NCBI GenBank assembly: GCA_905182555.1
Contig: CAJJBX010000004.1
Coordinates: forward strand, 1-64,000
Reading direction: 5' to 3'
Length of the DNA: 64,000 nucleotides
Source of the DNA: an uncultured Ilumatobacter sp.
Lineage (GTDB): Bacteria > Actinomycetota > Acidimicrobiia > Acidimicrobiales > Ilumatobacteraceae
Positions 29,426-39,337 of the stretch are shown piece by piece (positions within the stretch are counted from its first letter, which is position 1; each line of letters begins with the position of its first letter). The translations under genes were made by a program, and so were the position numbers. Under the pieces are notes generated by a model. The model did no database searches. It was not told the DNA's origin and saw only the letters and a program-made list of their open reading frames with translations.

Positions 29426-30766
29426 ATGAACGTGATGCGACGCCAGGTGTGGAACGAGATGGACCCCGATGCTCGGGCCGCCCTCATGCACCGCGGCATT
29501 GACGACATCTTCGACCCGGAATTGCGGGCCTCGATCGGCATCATTCTGGACGACGTTCGCCTTCGCGGCGATGCAGCCGTCTGTGATGCACTGGCCAAGT
29601 TCGACGGAATAACACTCACGCCCAACCAACTCCGAGTGAGTACGTCCGAGTTCGAGCAGGCCGTGGTGTCCGACGCTGTCGAGGAGGCCATCGACGATGC
29701 AATTGTCCACCTGCGCATCTTCAACGAAGCACAGATGCAGCAGTCTCGTGACTGGAGCATCGAGAGCGAACCGGGTCTGACTGTCGGCGAGAAGATCACG
29801 CCGATCAGCTCCGTTGGCCTCTTCACGCCGTCCGGCAAGGCAAGCTATCCGAGCGTCGCGTATCAACTTGCCGTTCCGGCAGTCGTGGCCGGAGTTCCCA
29901 AGGTGTCGCTCGTCGTTCCACCTGTCCCGGGCGGAACGGGCGAAATCGACCCCGCAGTGCTCGTTGTTTGCCGCAAGCTTGGCATCGAGAACGTCTTCCG
30001 CGTCAACGGCCCAGCCGGCATTGCAGCCCTCGGGTTCGGCACCGAGTCGATCGACAAAGTTGTCAAGGTCGTCGGCCCTGGTTCGCCCGCCGTCACGATC
30101 GCCCAGGTCGAGATGCAACGGTTCGGAACATCAACAATGATGCTCCTCGGCCCCACCGAGAGCCTCGTCATCGCCGACCAAACGGCCGACCCGGTCCGCC
30201 TGGCGGCTGACCTACTGATCGAGGCGGAACACGGCACCGACAGTTCGGTCGTGTTGCTGACCACATCGGCTGTTCTCGCCAATGCAACTGACATCGAACT
30301 CGACCGCCAACTTGGTGCCCTGCCCGAGGTGCGCGCCGCAGCTTGCCGCGCCTCGCTCGGGCCGAACGGTGGATGTGTACTCGTCGACGATCTTGCTACT
30401 GCCGTCGTTGTTGCCAACAGCTACGCCGCCGAACACCTGCAGGTTGCAGTCGCCGACGCCGACGTCGACCGCGTCGTCGACGGTTTGGTTAATGCCGGCG
30501 AGATCTTGATCGGCCAGGACACACCGTTCAGCGCTGCCAACTTCATCCTCGGCTGCCCCGCATCACTGCCGACGAGTGGCTTTGCTCACGTGGCGTCGGG
30601 AATCACCGCCGATGCTTTCTTAAAGCGAACAGCTATTGCTCGCGCCGACGGAACCGCCATCCGCCGCATGGCTTCGAACGTGATTGCGCTGGCCGACCAC
30701 GAGGGCTTTCCCGCCCACGCAAACGCGCTGCACCTTCGCGCCGCCGCACACGTCCAAGAACAATGA
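29426..30766 (+). CDS. Histidinol dehydrogenase family protein, divergent
   Basis: A 446-residue NAD-dependent HisD-family enzyme. Family marks: the AEHGTDSSV block, the Glu-His general-base pair in YAAEHLQV, and a closing segment AFLKRTAIARAD. It departs from true HisD: the usual GPGN.YV..AKR block reads GPGSPAVTIAQVEMQ, the Zn-ligand Gln before AEH is Glu, and the segment that normally supplies the Asp ligand (GDYASGTNH) reads FSAANFILGC. So it may act on another amino alcohol or diol, as HisD paralogues do. TAATCT lies seven bases before the ATG 29426. No his genes are adjacent. Confidence 0.8.
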   Translation: MNVMRRQVWNEMDPDARAALMHRGIDDIFDPELRASIGIILDDVRLRGDAAVCDALAKFDGITLTPNQLRVSTSEFEQAVVSDAVEEAIDDAIVHLRIFNEAQMQQSRDWSIESEPGLTVGEKITPISSVGLFTPSGKASYPSVAYQLAVPAVVAGVPKVSLVVPPVPGGTGEIDPAVLVVCRKLGIENVFRVNGPAGIAALGFGTESIDKVVKVVGPGSPAVTIAQVEMQRFGTSTMMLLGPTESLVIADQTADPVRLAADLLIEAEHGTDSSVVLLTTSAVLANATDIELDRQLGALPEVRAAACRASLGPNGGCVLVDDLATAVVVANSYAAEHLQVAVADADVDRVVDGLVNAGEILIGQDTPFSAANFILGCPASLPTSGFAHVASGITADAFLKRTAIARADGTAIRRMASNVIALADHEGFPAHANALHLRAAAHVQEQ

Positions 30767-30784
30767 GACACCTACGCTGACGCC

Positions 30785-31043
30785 ATGGCCACGGTCCTGC
30801 TCGTCGAAGACGACGAGCGACTTGGTGAACCACTCGTTCGCGTATTACCAGCAGAACATTTCGACGTCGTTCATGTCGCTGTTGGCATTCCTGCACTGCA
30901 GGCTGCGAACGAAACACGACCCGATCTTGCCCCCTCGGTCTGACCCGGCCCGATATCAACAGCCTCGACGTCTGTGGAACGTCGGGGACTGGCCATCATC
31001 GTGCTGACTGCCGACTCTTCGTGGATCAAGATTCACGGGCGCA
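30785..31043 (+). pseudogene. OmpR-type response regulator remnant
   Basis: Starts perfectly: TACGCT, six bases, ATG, then ATVLLVEDDERLGEPLV, the acidic pocket of a receiver domain. The frame ends at a TGA (30943). Receiver sequence continues in another frame with a pattern like 'DI.SLDVC', then AIIVLTADSSWIKIHGR. The phosphorylation-site segment and whole output domain are missing before clpB's end. A true pseudogene that still carries an intact leaderless promoter. Confidence 0.6.
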
Positions 31044-31061
31044 GTGAGTCAATTTCTCAAG

Positions 31062-33563
31062 TCACCCCTCGGCAGCGCCGACCACGAGCCCCGGATGTTC
31101 TTCCGTTCCAGGCCGAACGGTGATCCGCCCGCCTTCGGCGATGCCACCGTCGAGGATCAGTATCGCTGCCGGGTCGGCGATCTCGCGCTGGATGATCCGC
31201 TTCAACGGACGTGCGCCGAACGACGGGTCGTAGCCATCGCGAGCAAGTTGAGCCATCGCGGCGTCGTCGATGTCCAGCGTGATCCGCTTTGCGTCGAGCC
31301 GCTTGCGGAGCAGTTCGAGCTGCACTTTGACAATGGCGTACAGATCCTCCTCCGACAGCGAGCGGAACCGGATGATGTCGTCGACCCGATTGATGAACTC
31401 CGGCTTGAAGAAGTCAAGCGGATCGCCGGGAAGATTCGACGTCATGATCAACACGACGTTCGAGAAATTGACGGTGCGCCCCTGTCCGTCGGTCAGCCGA
31501 CCGTCGTCAAGTAACTGGAGCAGTGTGTTGAACACATCTGGGTGTGCCTTCTCGATCTCGTCGAGCAACACGACCGAATATGGCCGGCGGCGGACCGCTT
31601 CGGTGAGCTGGCCGCCCTCGTCGTAGCCGACGTATCCCGGGGGCGCGCCAATGAGGCGAGACACGGAGAACTTCTCCATGTACTCGCTCATGTCGATCCG
31701 AACCATCGACTTCTCGTCGTCAAAGAGGAAGTCGGCGAGCGCTCGCGCTAACTCGGTCTTGCCGACACCGGTCGGGCCGAGGAACATGAACGAACCGATT
31801 GGCCGATTCGGGTCGCTCAGCCCGGCGCGGCTGCGGCGGACAGCGTTGGCGACCTTCGTGACGGCATCGTCTTGACCAATGACCCGCTTGTTGAGCAGCC
31901 CTTCAAGGTGAACAAGCTTTTGTGTCTCGGATTCCATCAGACGCGTCATCGGGATACCGGTGGCCTTGCCGACAACCTCGGCGATATCTTCCGCGTCGAC
32001 CTCTTCTTTGAGCATCGCCTTGGTTTCCTGCAATTGATGAAGGTGCGCTGTGGCGTCTTCGATACGTCGCTCGAGTTCGGGGATGCGGCCATATCGGATC
32101 TCAGCAGCAAGTTCGAGGTCGGACTCACGCTCGACCTGGGTACGAAGACCTTCCAGTTCTTCTTTCAGTGAGCGGATCGCGCCGATCGCCTGCTTCTCCT
32201 GCTCCCAGTGCTCTCGCATTTCGGCGTTGGAGGCATTCAGCTGAGCGAGCTCGTCATGCAAGGCATCGAGCCGTTCCGCCGACAGCTTGTCGGTCTCTTT
32301 TTCGAGCGCGACCTGTTCGATCTCCAACTGCAAGATGCGACGTTGCACGACGTCGATCTCGGTCGGCAGCGAATCGATCTCGATACGCAGCTTCGATGCC
32401 GCTTCGTCCATCAGGTCGATTGCTTTGTCGGGCAGAAAGCGCGACGTGATGTAACGATCAGAGAGCACCGCAGCGCTGATCAGCGCCGAGTCTTGGATCC
32501 GTACGCCGTGGTGTACTTCGTACCGCTCCTTGAGGCCGCGCAGAATCCCGATCGTGTCGTCGACCGACGGTTCACCCACGTACACCTGTTGGAAGCGACG
32601 CTCGAGAGCTGGGTCTTTCTCAACGTGCTTGCGGTACTCGTCGAGCGTGGTCGCACCGACCATCCGGAGCTCGCCGCGAGCGAGCATCGGCTTGATCATG
32701 TTGCCGGCATCCATGGCGCCCTCGGCGCCGCCTGCCCCAACGATCGTGTGGAGTTCGTCGACGAACGTGATGACTTGGCCGTCGGCGTCAGTGATCTCTT
32801 TCAAGACAGCCTTCAGGCGCTCTTCGAACTCGCCGCGGTACTTTGCCCCGGCGAGCATCGAGGCAATGTCGAGAGCGATCAACCGCTTGTTCTTGAGACC
32901 TTCGGGAACGTCACCGTCAGCGATACGCCGGGCAAGTCCTTCCACGATGGCAGTCTTACCAACCCCCGGTTCGCCAATGAGCACCGGGTTGTTCTTGGTG
33001 CGCCGCGATAGCACCTGCATGGCGCGGCGGATCTCGTCGTCTCGGCCAATGACGGGGTCGATCTTGCCATCTCGGGCACGGGCGGTCAGGTCCTGGCCGT
33101 ATTTCTCAAGGGCTCCGAACTTCTCTTCAGGGTTCTGATCGGTGATGCGATGCGAACCGCGCACGTCCTTCAACGCAACCAGCAGCTCCTCGGAGCCGAT
33201 GTCGAGGCGGTCATTCATTGCAAGCAACAGGTGCTCAACCGACAAGAAATCGTCGCCGAGTTCTTTCTGGTACTTCTCGGCGTTGCTGACATTGTTGGTC
33301 AGCTCTTTACTCATCCGCGGCTCATCACCGCCGTAGGCCTTCGGGAGGTTCTGGACGCGCTCGTCAAGCTTGTTGCGCACCATCAACGGGGCCTGGCCGA
33401 GCTTGGCGAGGACCGCTGGAATGATCGTCCCGTCTTGGCGCATCATGGCGCCCAACACGTGGTCCGTGGTCAGCTCTGGGTTGGACAGGCTCTTGGCCTC
33501 ATCGATCGCCGCAGCGAACGCCTCCTGAGTCTTGATGGTCCATTTCTTTGGGTCAAATGCCAT
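31062..33563 (-). CDS. clpB: ATP-dependent disaggregase ClpB
   Basis: An 833-residue Hsp100. In order: N-terminal Clp_N repeats ([22 protein letters not shown]), AAA1 with Walker [14 protein letters not shown] and Walker [11 protein letters not shown], a coiled-coil middle domain of about 120 residues ([19 protein letters not shown]), and AAA2 with Walker [15 protein letters not shown], Walker [12 protein letters not shown] and the C-terminal [10 protein letters not shown]. It rescues aggregated proteins with DnaK. The segment after MTSNLPG is shorter than usual (missing the normal 'I......' stretch), a small deletion relative to E. coli-like ClpB. AT-rich regulatory DNA precedes it. Confidence 0.95.
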   Translation of the reverse strand: MAFDPKKWTIKTQEAFAAAIDEAKSLSNPELTTDHVLGAMMRQDGTIIPAVLAKLGQAPLMVRNKLDERVQNLPKAYGGDEPRMSKELTNNVSNAEKYQKELGDDFLSVEHLLLAMNDRLDIGSEELLVALKDVRGSHRITDQNPEEKFGALEKYGQDLTARARDGKIDPVIGRDDEIRRAMQVLSRRTKNNPVLIGEPGVGKTAIVEGLARRIADGDVPEGLKNKRLIALDIASMLAGAKYRGEFEERLKAVLKEITDADGQVITFVDELHTIVGAGGAEGAMDAGNMIKPMLARGELRMVGATTLDEYRKHVEKDPALERRFQQVYVGEPSVDDTIGILRGLKERYEVHHGVRIQDSALISAAVLSDRYITSRFLPDKAIDLMDEAASKLRIEIDSLPTEIDVVQRRILQLEIEQVALEKETDKLSAERLDALHDELAQLNASNAEMREHWEQEKQAIGAIRSLKEELEGLRTQVERESDLELAAEIRYGRIPELERRIEDATAHLHQLQETKAMLKEEVDAEDIAEVVGKATGIPMTRLMESETQKLVHLEGLLNKRVIGQDDAVTKVANAVRRSRAGLSDPNRPIGSFMFLGPTGVGKTELARALADFLFDDEKSMVRIDMSEYMEKFSVSRLIGAPPGYVGYDEGGQLTEAVRRRPYSVVLLDEIEKAHPDVFNTLLQLLDDGRLTDGQGRTVNFSNVVLIMTSNLPGDPLDFFKPEFINRVDDIIRFRSLSEEDLYAIVKVQLELLRKRLDAKRITLDIDDAAMAQLARDGYDPSFGARPLKRIIQREIADPAAILILDGGIAEGGRITVRPGTEEHPGLVVGAAEG

Positions 33564-33594
33564 GCCGTGTCCGCCCTGTTCTGGTTCTTCGTCT

Positions 33595-33664
33595 TATTCA
33601 GTCAACAATGTTGATTATTAAATATCAAGATTTTGAACGCTTATAGCATTATTAACAATAAAAT
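33595..33664 (-). promoter_or_regulatory. clpB upstream region with perfect palindrome
   Basis: A sharply AT-rich stretch in a GC-rich chromosome. It holds a perfect 13-bp palindrome TCAACAATGTTGA (33602-33614) and, beside it, an imperfect inverted repeat read on the minus strand as TTGAT-N8-ATCAA. This is reminiscent of, but not equal to, the HspR-binding HAIR element (CTTGAGT-N7-ACTCAAG) that controls clpB in actinobacteria. Confidence 0.4.
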
Positions 33665-34516
33665 CTACCGGAGGTGTTCAATGACGCCATCGGCGATCTC
33701 GGCCACGTCCTTGTATTCGCGTACAGCCGGTGGCATCCACTCGACCGAGGCAGCAAGACGCTCCCACACAGCTGGGTCATTGCTCACCAACGGAAGCGGC
33801 GTGATCGATGTGCGGATCGTGAACAACACACAGTTTGTCTCGGGAAACCGCCGCAGGGTCTCACGTTCCACACGGAGAAAGAGCTGATCAGGGCGGCACG
33901 TTTCGGGCCGAGGCGCCGCTGTACCGTCGAGCGGGGTGTACCAGTCAGGGGTGTCGAGTAGCCCCCAGCCCAGTCGCCAGAAGCTGCGGTCCGGGCGCAG
34001 TCGGTTGAAAAATCGATCGACGGGCACCTCGAGTTGATCATTGAGGAGCGCTACGGGGGCGTGCACCTCGGCCATTGTTTGGCCCAGCTTCGATCGCAGA
34101 TCCCACCGATTCGGGAAACACACCGATCCAGCGCCGAAGACCAAGTGCCGATCATCGCCCTTGCCGCGCTCGACCATCAACACGAGGTCCTCTGGGACCA
34201 GCCGCGCCGCTGCATCAAGCGGATGCAGCGATTGATCGAGCGTTCGATGCTGGTCGGGCGCCGTCTGGGCGAGGTGGCGGACCAAGGCGTCAGCGACCTC
34301 GGTCGACTCTGCCTCGACATCATCGAGTGCCACGAACACCGACTCAGGGAACTCCGTGTTTAACCGCGCCTTTTCGGCCAGGGCGGCATCGGTGTCTGGG
34401 CCCCATTGGATCCAGTCGGCCAGATCGAGTGGTCGGACGCCGAGCCGCCACCGGAATTCACTCGTCGACGGCGACGGCCCGTCCATAAACGGCAGGTACG
34501 GCGCATCCACAGTCAT
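33665..34516 (-). CDS. DUF3445 / heme-dependent oxidative N-demethylase-like protein
   Basis: A 283-residue protein resembling DUF3445 (HDOD family). It opens PYLPFMDGPSPSTSEFRWRLGVRPLDLADWIQ, and contains DLVLMVERG, VFGAGSVCFPNRWDLRSKLG, IHAPV-like EVHAPVALLNDQL and the DRFFNRLRPDRSFWRLGWGL block typical of the family. One member from another bacterium is a heme-dependent oxidative N-demethylase; most are uncharacterised. ATG 34516 is chosen because the conserved N-terminus starts there. It ends about 100 bp before clpB's start, same direction. Confidence 0.8.
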   Translation of the reverse strand: MTVDAPYLPFMDGPSPSTSEFRWRLGVRPLDLADWIQWGPDTDAALAEKARLNTEFPESVFVALDDVEAESTEVADALVRHLAQTAPDQHRTLDQSLHPLDAAARLVPEDLVLMVERGKGDDRHLVFGAGSVCFPNRWDLRSKLGQTMAEVHAPVALLNDQLEVPVDRFFNRLRPDRSFWRLGWGLLDTPDWYTPLDGTAAPRPETCRPDQLFLRVERETLRRFPETNCVLFTIRTSITPLPLVSNDPAVWERLAASVEWMPPAVREYKDVAEIADGVIEHLR

Positions 34517-34661
34517 CGACACGCCCGCCAGACTACGACGCTTCCGCCACCAACCCGACCCCCAACTCACGACCAGGGATCGACGCGCAATGTGACGTGA
34601 GGCCCACCAGCACATTCGCTGCAAACCCCGCCTCTCACAACGGCTCGGTATCGTGAATCTA

Positions 34662-37600
34662 ATGTCCCGTTACCGCCCGCCTCACGTTGCCCAGGGCACG
34701 TGGCGCTCAGGTGCACTGCATGTGTGGGGTTGGAACGGCGTTGACACCGCATCGATGGCCTGGCTGTACTCCGGATTCCGCAAGATCGGCGACGATGGCC
34801 GACGCACCGGCTGGCACGATTCCCCCATCTCGTTCGGCGCTATCGGCCGGGTGACGATCGACGTCCCGGGCCATCACACGATGCACGCATCGTCGGTCCA
34901 ACTCGACTCGATCGGAACCGCGGTCTGGCTCAGCAAACTGCCAGCGTCGGAGTTCCTGTCAGACTCACTTGCCTGGTTCGCGCGCCTCGCCGAACTTGCG
35001 CGGTACACCGTGTCGTCCAACCGGATCGTGCCGTCAATCGTCAACGAGGGGCCGTTCGTCGCCGGGCGCTGGGCCCCGGTCACCGACGAACAGATCGAAG
35101 GCATTCTCGCGGCGCTCGACACATCGATGCCCGATATTTGCGTTGCCGGTTCCGGAGTGAACTCCACCCGGATCTACAACCAACTTGTCGACGGCATCGC
35201 CCGATCATTCCTCCACCAAAGCGGCTGGAAGGCCAACCTCGGACGGCAGCGCAAGCCTGCGGCACAGGCATTGCGGTCGCTGTTCGGCGCGCTGTCAAAG
35301 CCCGACCATGTGATGCGCGGCAATACAGGCGAGTACGAAGTCGCCGTCCAGCACCTTCGCGACGATCTCGAACGACACCGTCGACGCCTCAACGGCGAAC
35401 CGGTGTTGGTCCCGCGTCTTCGCTTGATCATCGCCGAAGACCCCCTCGACCCGTGGGTGGTTCGGCTCGAACTCGTTGATGACACCGACAGCGCTCGGTG
35501 GTGTTCGGCGAATGACGTGTGGGCACGGAACCAAGTTGCTGTCGACGTGGCCCGCGGTCAAGAGCACCTCGACAACCTTGCCGAAATGCTCGGAGAGGTC
35601 GTCAGTCGTATCAGCGGCGTGCCTGGCCTCGCTGACCTCGCGCTGCAACACGAGCCGACCAGTGTCGAACTTGAACTTGAGGTCGCCGAAGAATTCATCG
35701 ACCTCGCGCCGCACCAACTCGACCAGCTCGGCGTCGAGCTGATCGGCCCCGAGCGATTGATACGGACGCGCGTCAACGTCAGCGGCGAGGCCACACCTTC
35801 GCCACCCGACGACCGTACGAAGCAGTTCGGCAAAGACGCACTCGTCAAGTGGAAGTTGGTGATCGGCGACGAAGAGATCTCCGACGCCGAGATCGCCCGT
35901 GCCGAAGTGGCCGGCGCCACGTTGCTCCACACCGGGCAGCGCTGGGTGCGCATCGACGCCGCCGAGCTCCGGCGCAAGCGCGAGCAGCTCACCGACCTCA
36001 AAACCAACCACAGCAAGGTCAAGCCGCTCGAGCTGATGCGACTCGCCAACGACGAGGGCAGCACCGACGAGAACCCCCTCATCTTCGTGCACGATGCACC
36101 CGGCCAAGACGGCGCCGCCGACCCGTACGACGCAGACGGCAACGTCGCGCGCGACCGGCTCGCGGCCGATTGGGTCCGTGAGCTCCTTGCCGGCCTTCCC
36201 GACGAAGAACTCGAAGAGACCCAGGAGTCACCCGAGTTCGTCGGCGAACTGCGCCACTATCAACGACGCGGTCTGTCATGGCTGCAGTTCCTCGCCAAAC
36301 TCGGGCTCGGCGGCGTACTTGCCGACGACATGGGGCTCGGCAAGACCGCCACCACGCTCGCGCATCTCCTTGAGCGTCCGGGACCGCACCTCGTCATCTG
36401 CCCGCTCAGCGTTGTCCGTAACTGGAAACGCGAGTCGGAACGCTTCACCCCCAAGCTCGACGTTGTCATCCATCACGGCGCCACACGCAGTAAGACGCTC
36501 GCGTCGCCTGACTCCGAACTGTTCGTCACCAACCCGGAACGGCAGCTCGTGATCACCACCTACGGCCTCCTGCCTCGCGACCTCGAACACCTCGGCAGCG
36601 TCAAGTGGTCAACGGTCGTGCTCGACGAGGCCCAGATGGTGAAGAACCCGAACACCAAGGCAGCCAAGGCTGTTCGGTTGCTCGACGCCGAACAGAAGCT
36701 GGCGCTCACCGGCACGCCGGTCGAGAACCGACTGAGCGAGCTGTGGGCAATCCTCGATGCGGTCAACCCCGGGTTGCTCGGCAGCCTCACCAAATTCCGT
36801 GACAAGTTCGGCACGCCGATCGAACGCCACCACGATCTCGAAGCAGCAGCACGGCTCCGCCGGATGACGCAGCCATTCGTTCTTCGCCGCACCAAGGCCG
36901 ACAAGCGACTCCTGCCCGACCTACCCGACAAAATCGAGCAGATCGCGTACGCCAAGCTGACCAAAGAACAGGCGACGCTGTATCAAAAAATCGTCGATCA
37001 ACTCCTTCACGATGCCGAACAAGAGAGCGGCATGAAGCGGCGCGGCTTGGTCCTCGCTGCACTGATGCGGCTCAAGCAGGTCTGCAACCATCCTGCTCAT
37101 GCGCTGAAGGACGGGTCCCGGTTGGCCGGCAGGTCGGGCAAGCTCACTCGATTCGACGAGCTCGTTACCGACTTGCTCGACCAGGGCGAACGGGCTCTGG
37201 TCTTCACCCAGTTCCGAGAGATGGGCGAACTCCTTCGGCAGCACGTGTCCGAGCAGTTCGGGTTCGACGCGCCGTTCCTCCACGGCGGCGTCACCCGCAC
37301 GCGGCGCGACTCGATGGTCGACGAATTCCAAGACGGCAGCGGCCCGCCGTTGCTGCTCATCTCGCTCAAGGCTGGCGGCACCGGCCTCAACCTCACCGCC
37401 GCATCACAGGTCATCCATTACGACCGCTGGTGGAACCCGGCCGTCGAAGACCAAGCCACCGACCGTGCATGGCGACTCGGACAGGAACGCACTGTCAATG
37501 TCCACAAAATGGTCTGCGAAGGCACGGTCGAAGAACGCATCGGTCAGGTGATTGACGACAAACGCAAACTTGCCGATGCCGTCGTCGGTACCGGCGAAGC

Positions 37601-37664
37601 GTGGCTCTCGGAGCTCTCGACCAACGACCTCCGCGACCTCGTTGTGCTTGAGCAGGACGGCTGA
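34662..37664 (+). CDS. SNF2/SWI2-family helicase-like ATPase
   Basis: A 1,000-residue double-stranded-DNA translocase. Residues 1-530 are an N-terminal region found in bacterial SNF2 proteins (unknown fold, WGWNGVD near the start). The ATPase follows: motif I DDMGLGKTATTL, motif II DEAQ in VVLDEAQMVKNP, motif III LTGTPVENRLSELW, then LVFTQFREMGELL, ISLKAGGTGLNLT, and motif VI DRAWRLGQ. ATG 34662 is used; a GTG 9 bp upstream is in frame. It overlaps or abuts the SWIM gene by 1 bp, so both are one operon. Likely chromatin remodelling, stalled-RNA-polymerase removal or defence; not determinable. Confidence 0.92.
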   Translation: MSRYRPPHVAQGTWRSGALHVWGWNGVDTASMAWLYSGFRKIGDDGRRTGWHDSPISFGAIGRVTIDVPGHHTMHASSVQLDSIGTAVWLSKLPASEFLSDSLAWFARLAELARYTVSSNRIVPSIVNEGPFVAGRWAPVTDEQIEGILAALDTSMPDICVAGSGVNSTRIYNQLVDGIARSFLHQSGWKANLGRQRKPAAQALRSLFGALSKPDHVMRGNTGEYEVAVQHLRDDLERHRRRLNGEPVLVPRLRLIIAEDPLDPWVVRLELVDDTDSARWCSANDVWARNQVAVDVARGQEHLDNLAEMLGEVVSRISGVPGLADLALQHEPTSVELELEVAEEFIDLAPHQLDQLGVELIGPERLIRTRVNVSGEATPSPPDDRTKQFGKDALVKWKLVIGDEEISDAEIARAEVAGATLLHTGQRWVRIDAAELRRKREQLTDLKTNHSKVKPLELMRLANDEGSTDENPLIFVHDAPGQDGAADPYDADGNVARDRLAADWVRELLAGLPDEELEETQESPEFVGELRHYQRRGLSWLQFLAKLGLGGVLADDMGLGKTATTLAHLLERPGPHLVICPLSVVRNWKRESERFTPKLDVVIHHGATRSKTLASPDSELFVTNPERQLVITTYGLLPRDLEHLGSVKWSTVVLDEAQMVKNPNTKAAKAVRLLDAEQKLALTGTPVENRLSELWAILDAVNPGLLGSLTKFRDKFGTPIERHHDLEAAARLRRMTQPFVLRRTKADKRLLPDLPDKIEQIAYAKLTKEQATLYQKIVDQLLHDAEQESGMKRRGLVLAALMRLKQVCNHPAHALKDGSRLAGRSGKLTRFDELVTDLLDQGERALVFTQFREMGELLRQHVSEQFGFDAPFLHGGVTRTRRDSMVDEFQDGSGPPLLLISLKAGGTGLNLTAASQVIHYDRWWNPAVEDQATDRAWRLGQERTVNVHKMVCEGTVEERIGQVIDDKRKLADAVVGTGEAWLSELSTNDLRDLVVLEQDG

Positions 37665-37665
37665 C

Positions 37666-38423
37666 ATGACTCGCCCCCGCAAACCTTTCGGCTCTTCGCA
37701 ACCTGGGCGCCTTCAGGCAACGATGGTCAAGGTGCTCGCCGCCGAGATGAGTGACCCGTCGCGTCACCGCAAGGGCAAGCAGTACGCCATTGACGGCTCG
37801 ATCCTCGACATCATCATCGAGCCCGGCATCGTGACCTGCGAAATTCAAGGGTCACGGTCGATGCCCTATGTGGCGTCGATCGAGGTTCTCCCCGGGAGCG
37901 GGATGCCGTTGCGGCGCGACCTGACCTGCTCCTGTTCCTGCCCCGACGACGACAACTGGAGCGGGCATGCCTGCAAGCACGTCGTTGCGGCGCTATACAC
38001 CCTCAGCAACGAGTTCTTGATCGAGCCCGAACTGCTCGACGTGTGGCGTGACAACAGCGACGGAACACACACCGCCGACAAAGAGCGCACCGACCTGTTG
38101 TTCCACAACAGTGACTCCGGCTCGACCGCGATCATGACCGCGATCATGACGATGATGAAGATGACGACGATCTTGATCCCGGCGCGACACGCGGCACGCG
38201 CCGCCATCTGTCAATCGTGCGCGATATCGATGACGAAGAACCTGCACCGCTCCCGCCCTCGGTGTTTGAGGATCCGCTGAAGCTCGTCCTGCGTCTGCAG
38301 CCCGGCACCGAACTGCCCGACATCCCGCAGCTCGAACGGGCCGACCTCCGCGCCCCACGCGACCGCGACCTCGCCACCTCACTGCGCGACGCACTCGCCC
38401 ACGTGCGCGTCGACTGGGACTGA
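37666..38423 (+). CDS. SWIM zinc-finger protein, one frameshift
   Basis: The N-terminal half from ATG 37666 has the SWIM finger CSCSCPDDDNWSGHACKHVV (CxC...CxH), which binds zinc and nucleic acid or protein. Near 38125 the frame changes by one base. The conserved continuation is an Asp-rich stretch (DHDRDHDDDEDDDD), then RHLSIVRDIDDEEPAPLPPS and a C-terminal domain ending VRVDWD at 38423. Read without the shift the protein would end in a basic, unlike tail at 38280. SWIM proteins are regularly encoded next to SNF2 ATPases in actinobacteria and are probable partners. Confidence 0.75.
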
Positions 38424-38427
38424 CGCG

Positions 38428-38600
38428 TCAGCTCTTCTGGTTCTCGGCGGCGAGGCGCCAGACCTTGTCTTCAGGGAACGCTCCAATCCACTCAGTGATC
38501 GGCGTTCCGTCGGCCTGGAGCATCACTGCAGTGGGCTGTGAGGCGACGCCGATTGCCTGCCACGAGATGAACGACTCGTCCCGAGGCCTGGAAACGTTCC
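38428..38600 (-). pseudogene. Thioredoxin-like domain C-terminal fragment
   Basis: Minus-strand frame ending at TGA 38428. It reads SFISWQAIGVASQPTAVMLQ then ADGTPITEWIGAFPEDKVW, which matches the second half of a redoxin/TlpA fold: the cis-Pro strand ('v.sqPt.v.l...G') followed by the last strand and helix. The CxxC half is absent; upstream the frame runs into a stop within the coiled-coil gene. A truncated remnant. Confidence 0.45.
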
Positions 38601-38603
38601 ATT

Positions 38604-39128
38604 TCAATCCGGACCAATTCGGCCTCGCCAGCGACGCTCGAAGCCTCCGACTCGCTCCTCAACGTTCTGGTTGATGCCGCTCACTGACGAGTCGAATCGT
38701 TCGGTCAGCGACGTCGTGACTTCAACAACGTGCGACACCATGCGAGCTGCTTGGCTGTCAAAATTTTCGAGGCTTGTTCGGAGATTTTTGAGGTCACGCT
38801 CGACTTTGTCTTGGCGGCTCACCGTCAGCAGGCTCGACTGGACATCGTGGTCAACTCGGGCGATCCGAGCATCGGCATCAGTGGTGTCTATGCGGCGGTT
38901 GATATCGGCGAGCTGCTGAACCGTCTCTTCGCTCGCAACACCACGTCCGGCCTTCTGGATCATGGTGGCGAGTACCTGCACCTGCTCGGTGAGAAGCGTC
39001 CGTGCTGTTTGCTCGTGTTCGAGCTGAGTGCGGAGGCCGTCGAAACCAGCGCGGACGCTGTCCGCGAACTGATTGAGGGTCGTCTGGACGGCGTCACGGA
39101 TCGCACGGTTCGATTCTGAATTATCCAT
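38604..39128 (-). CDS. Coiled-coil hypothetical protein
   Basis: A 174-residue, almost wholly helical protein (VRAGFDGLRTQLEHEQTART, VQQLADINRRIDTTDADAR, VERDLKNLRTSLENFDSQAA). The heptad spacing is regular enough to predict a long coiled coil, with no membrane segment or signal. The C-terminal 10 residues (RRWRGRIGPD) depart from the pattern and lie where the thioredoxin-like remnant begins in another frame, so the natural end may have been lost. Function unknown; possibly structural or a chemotaxis-like adaptor. Confidence 0.55.
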   Translation of the reverse strand: MDNSESNRAIRDAVQTTLNQFADSVRAGFDGLRTQLEHEQTARTLLTEQVQVLATMIQKAGRGVASEETVQQLADINRRIDTTDADARIARVDHDVQSSLLTVSRQDKVERDLKNLRTSLENFDSQAARMVSHVVEVTTSLTERFDSSVSGINQNVEERVGGFERRWRGRIGPD

Positions 39129-39337
39129 AGTGATGTGACGCGTTCCTTCAACTTTGGTCGGCCAGACGGCAGAACTCGTCTCAGAGATGTATCGACCGCT
39201 TCCGAGCTGACTTGAGGAGTTCCTCAGACAAATTTGACCAACGTTTGTCTCAACGCATGGCGCAATCACCCTGTTCAGAGCCCTCGCCACGACGCAACGA
39301 GGTCCATGGAGATGCGGTGTACCGCTACCGTGTTGTC

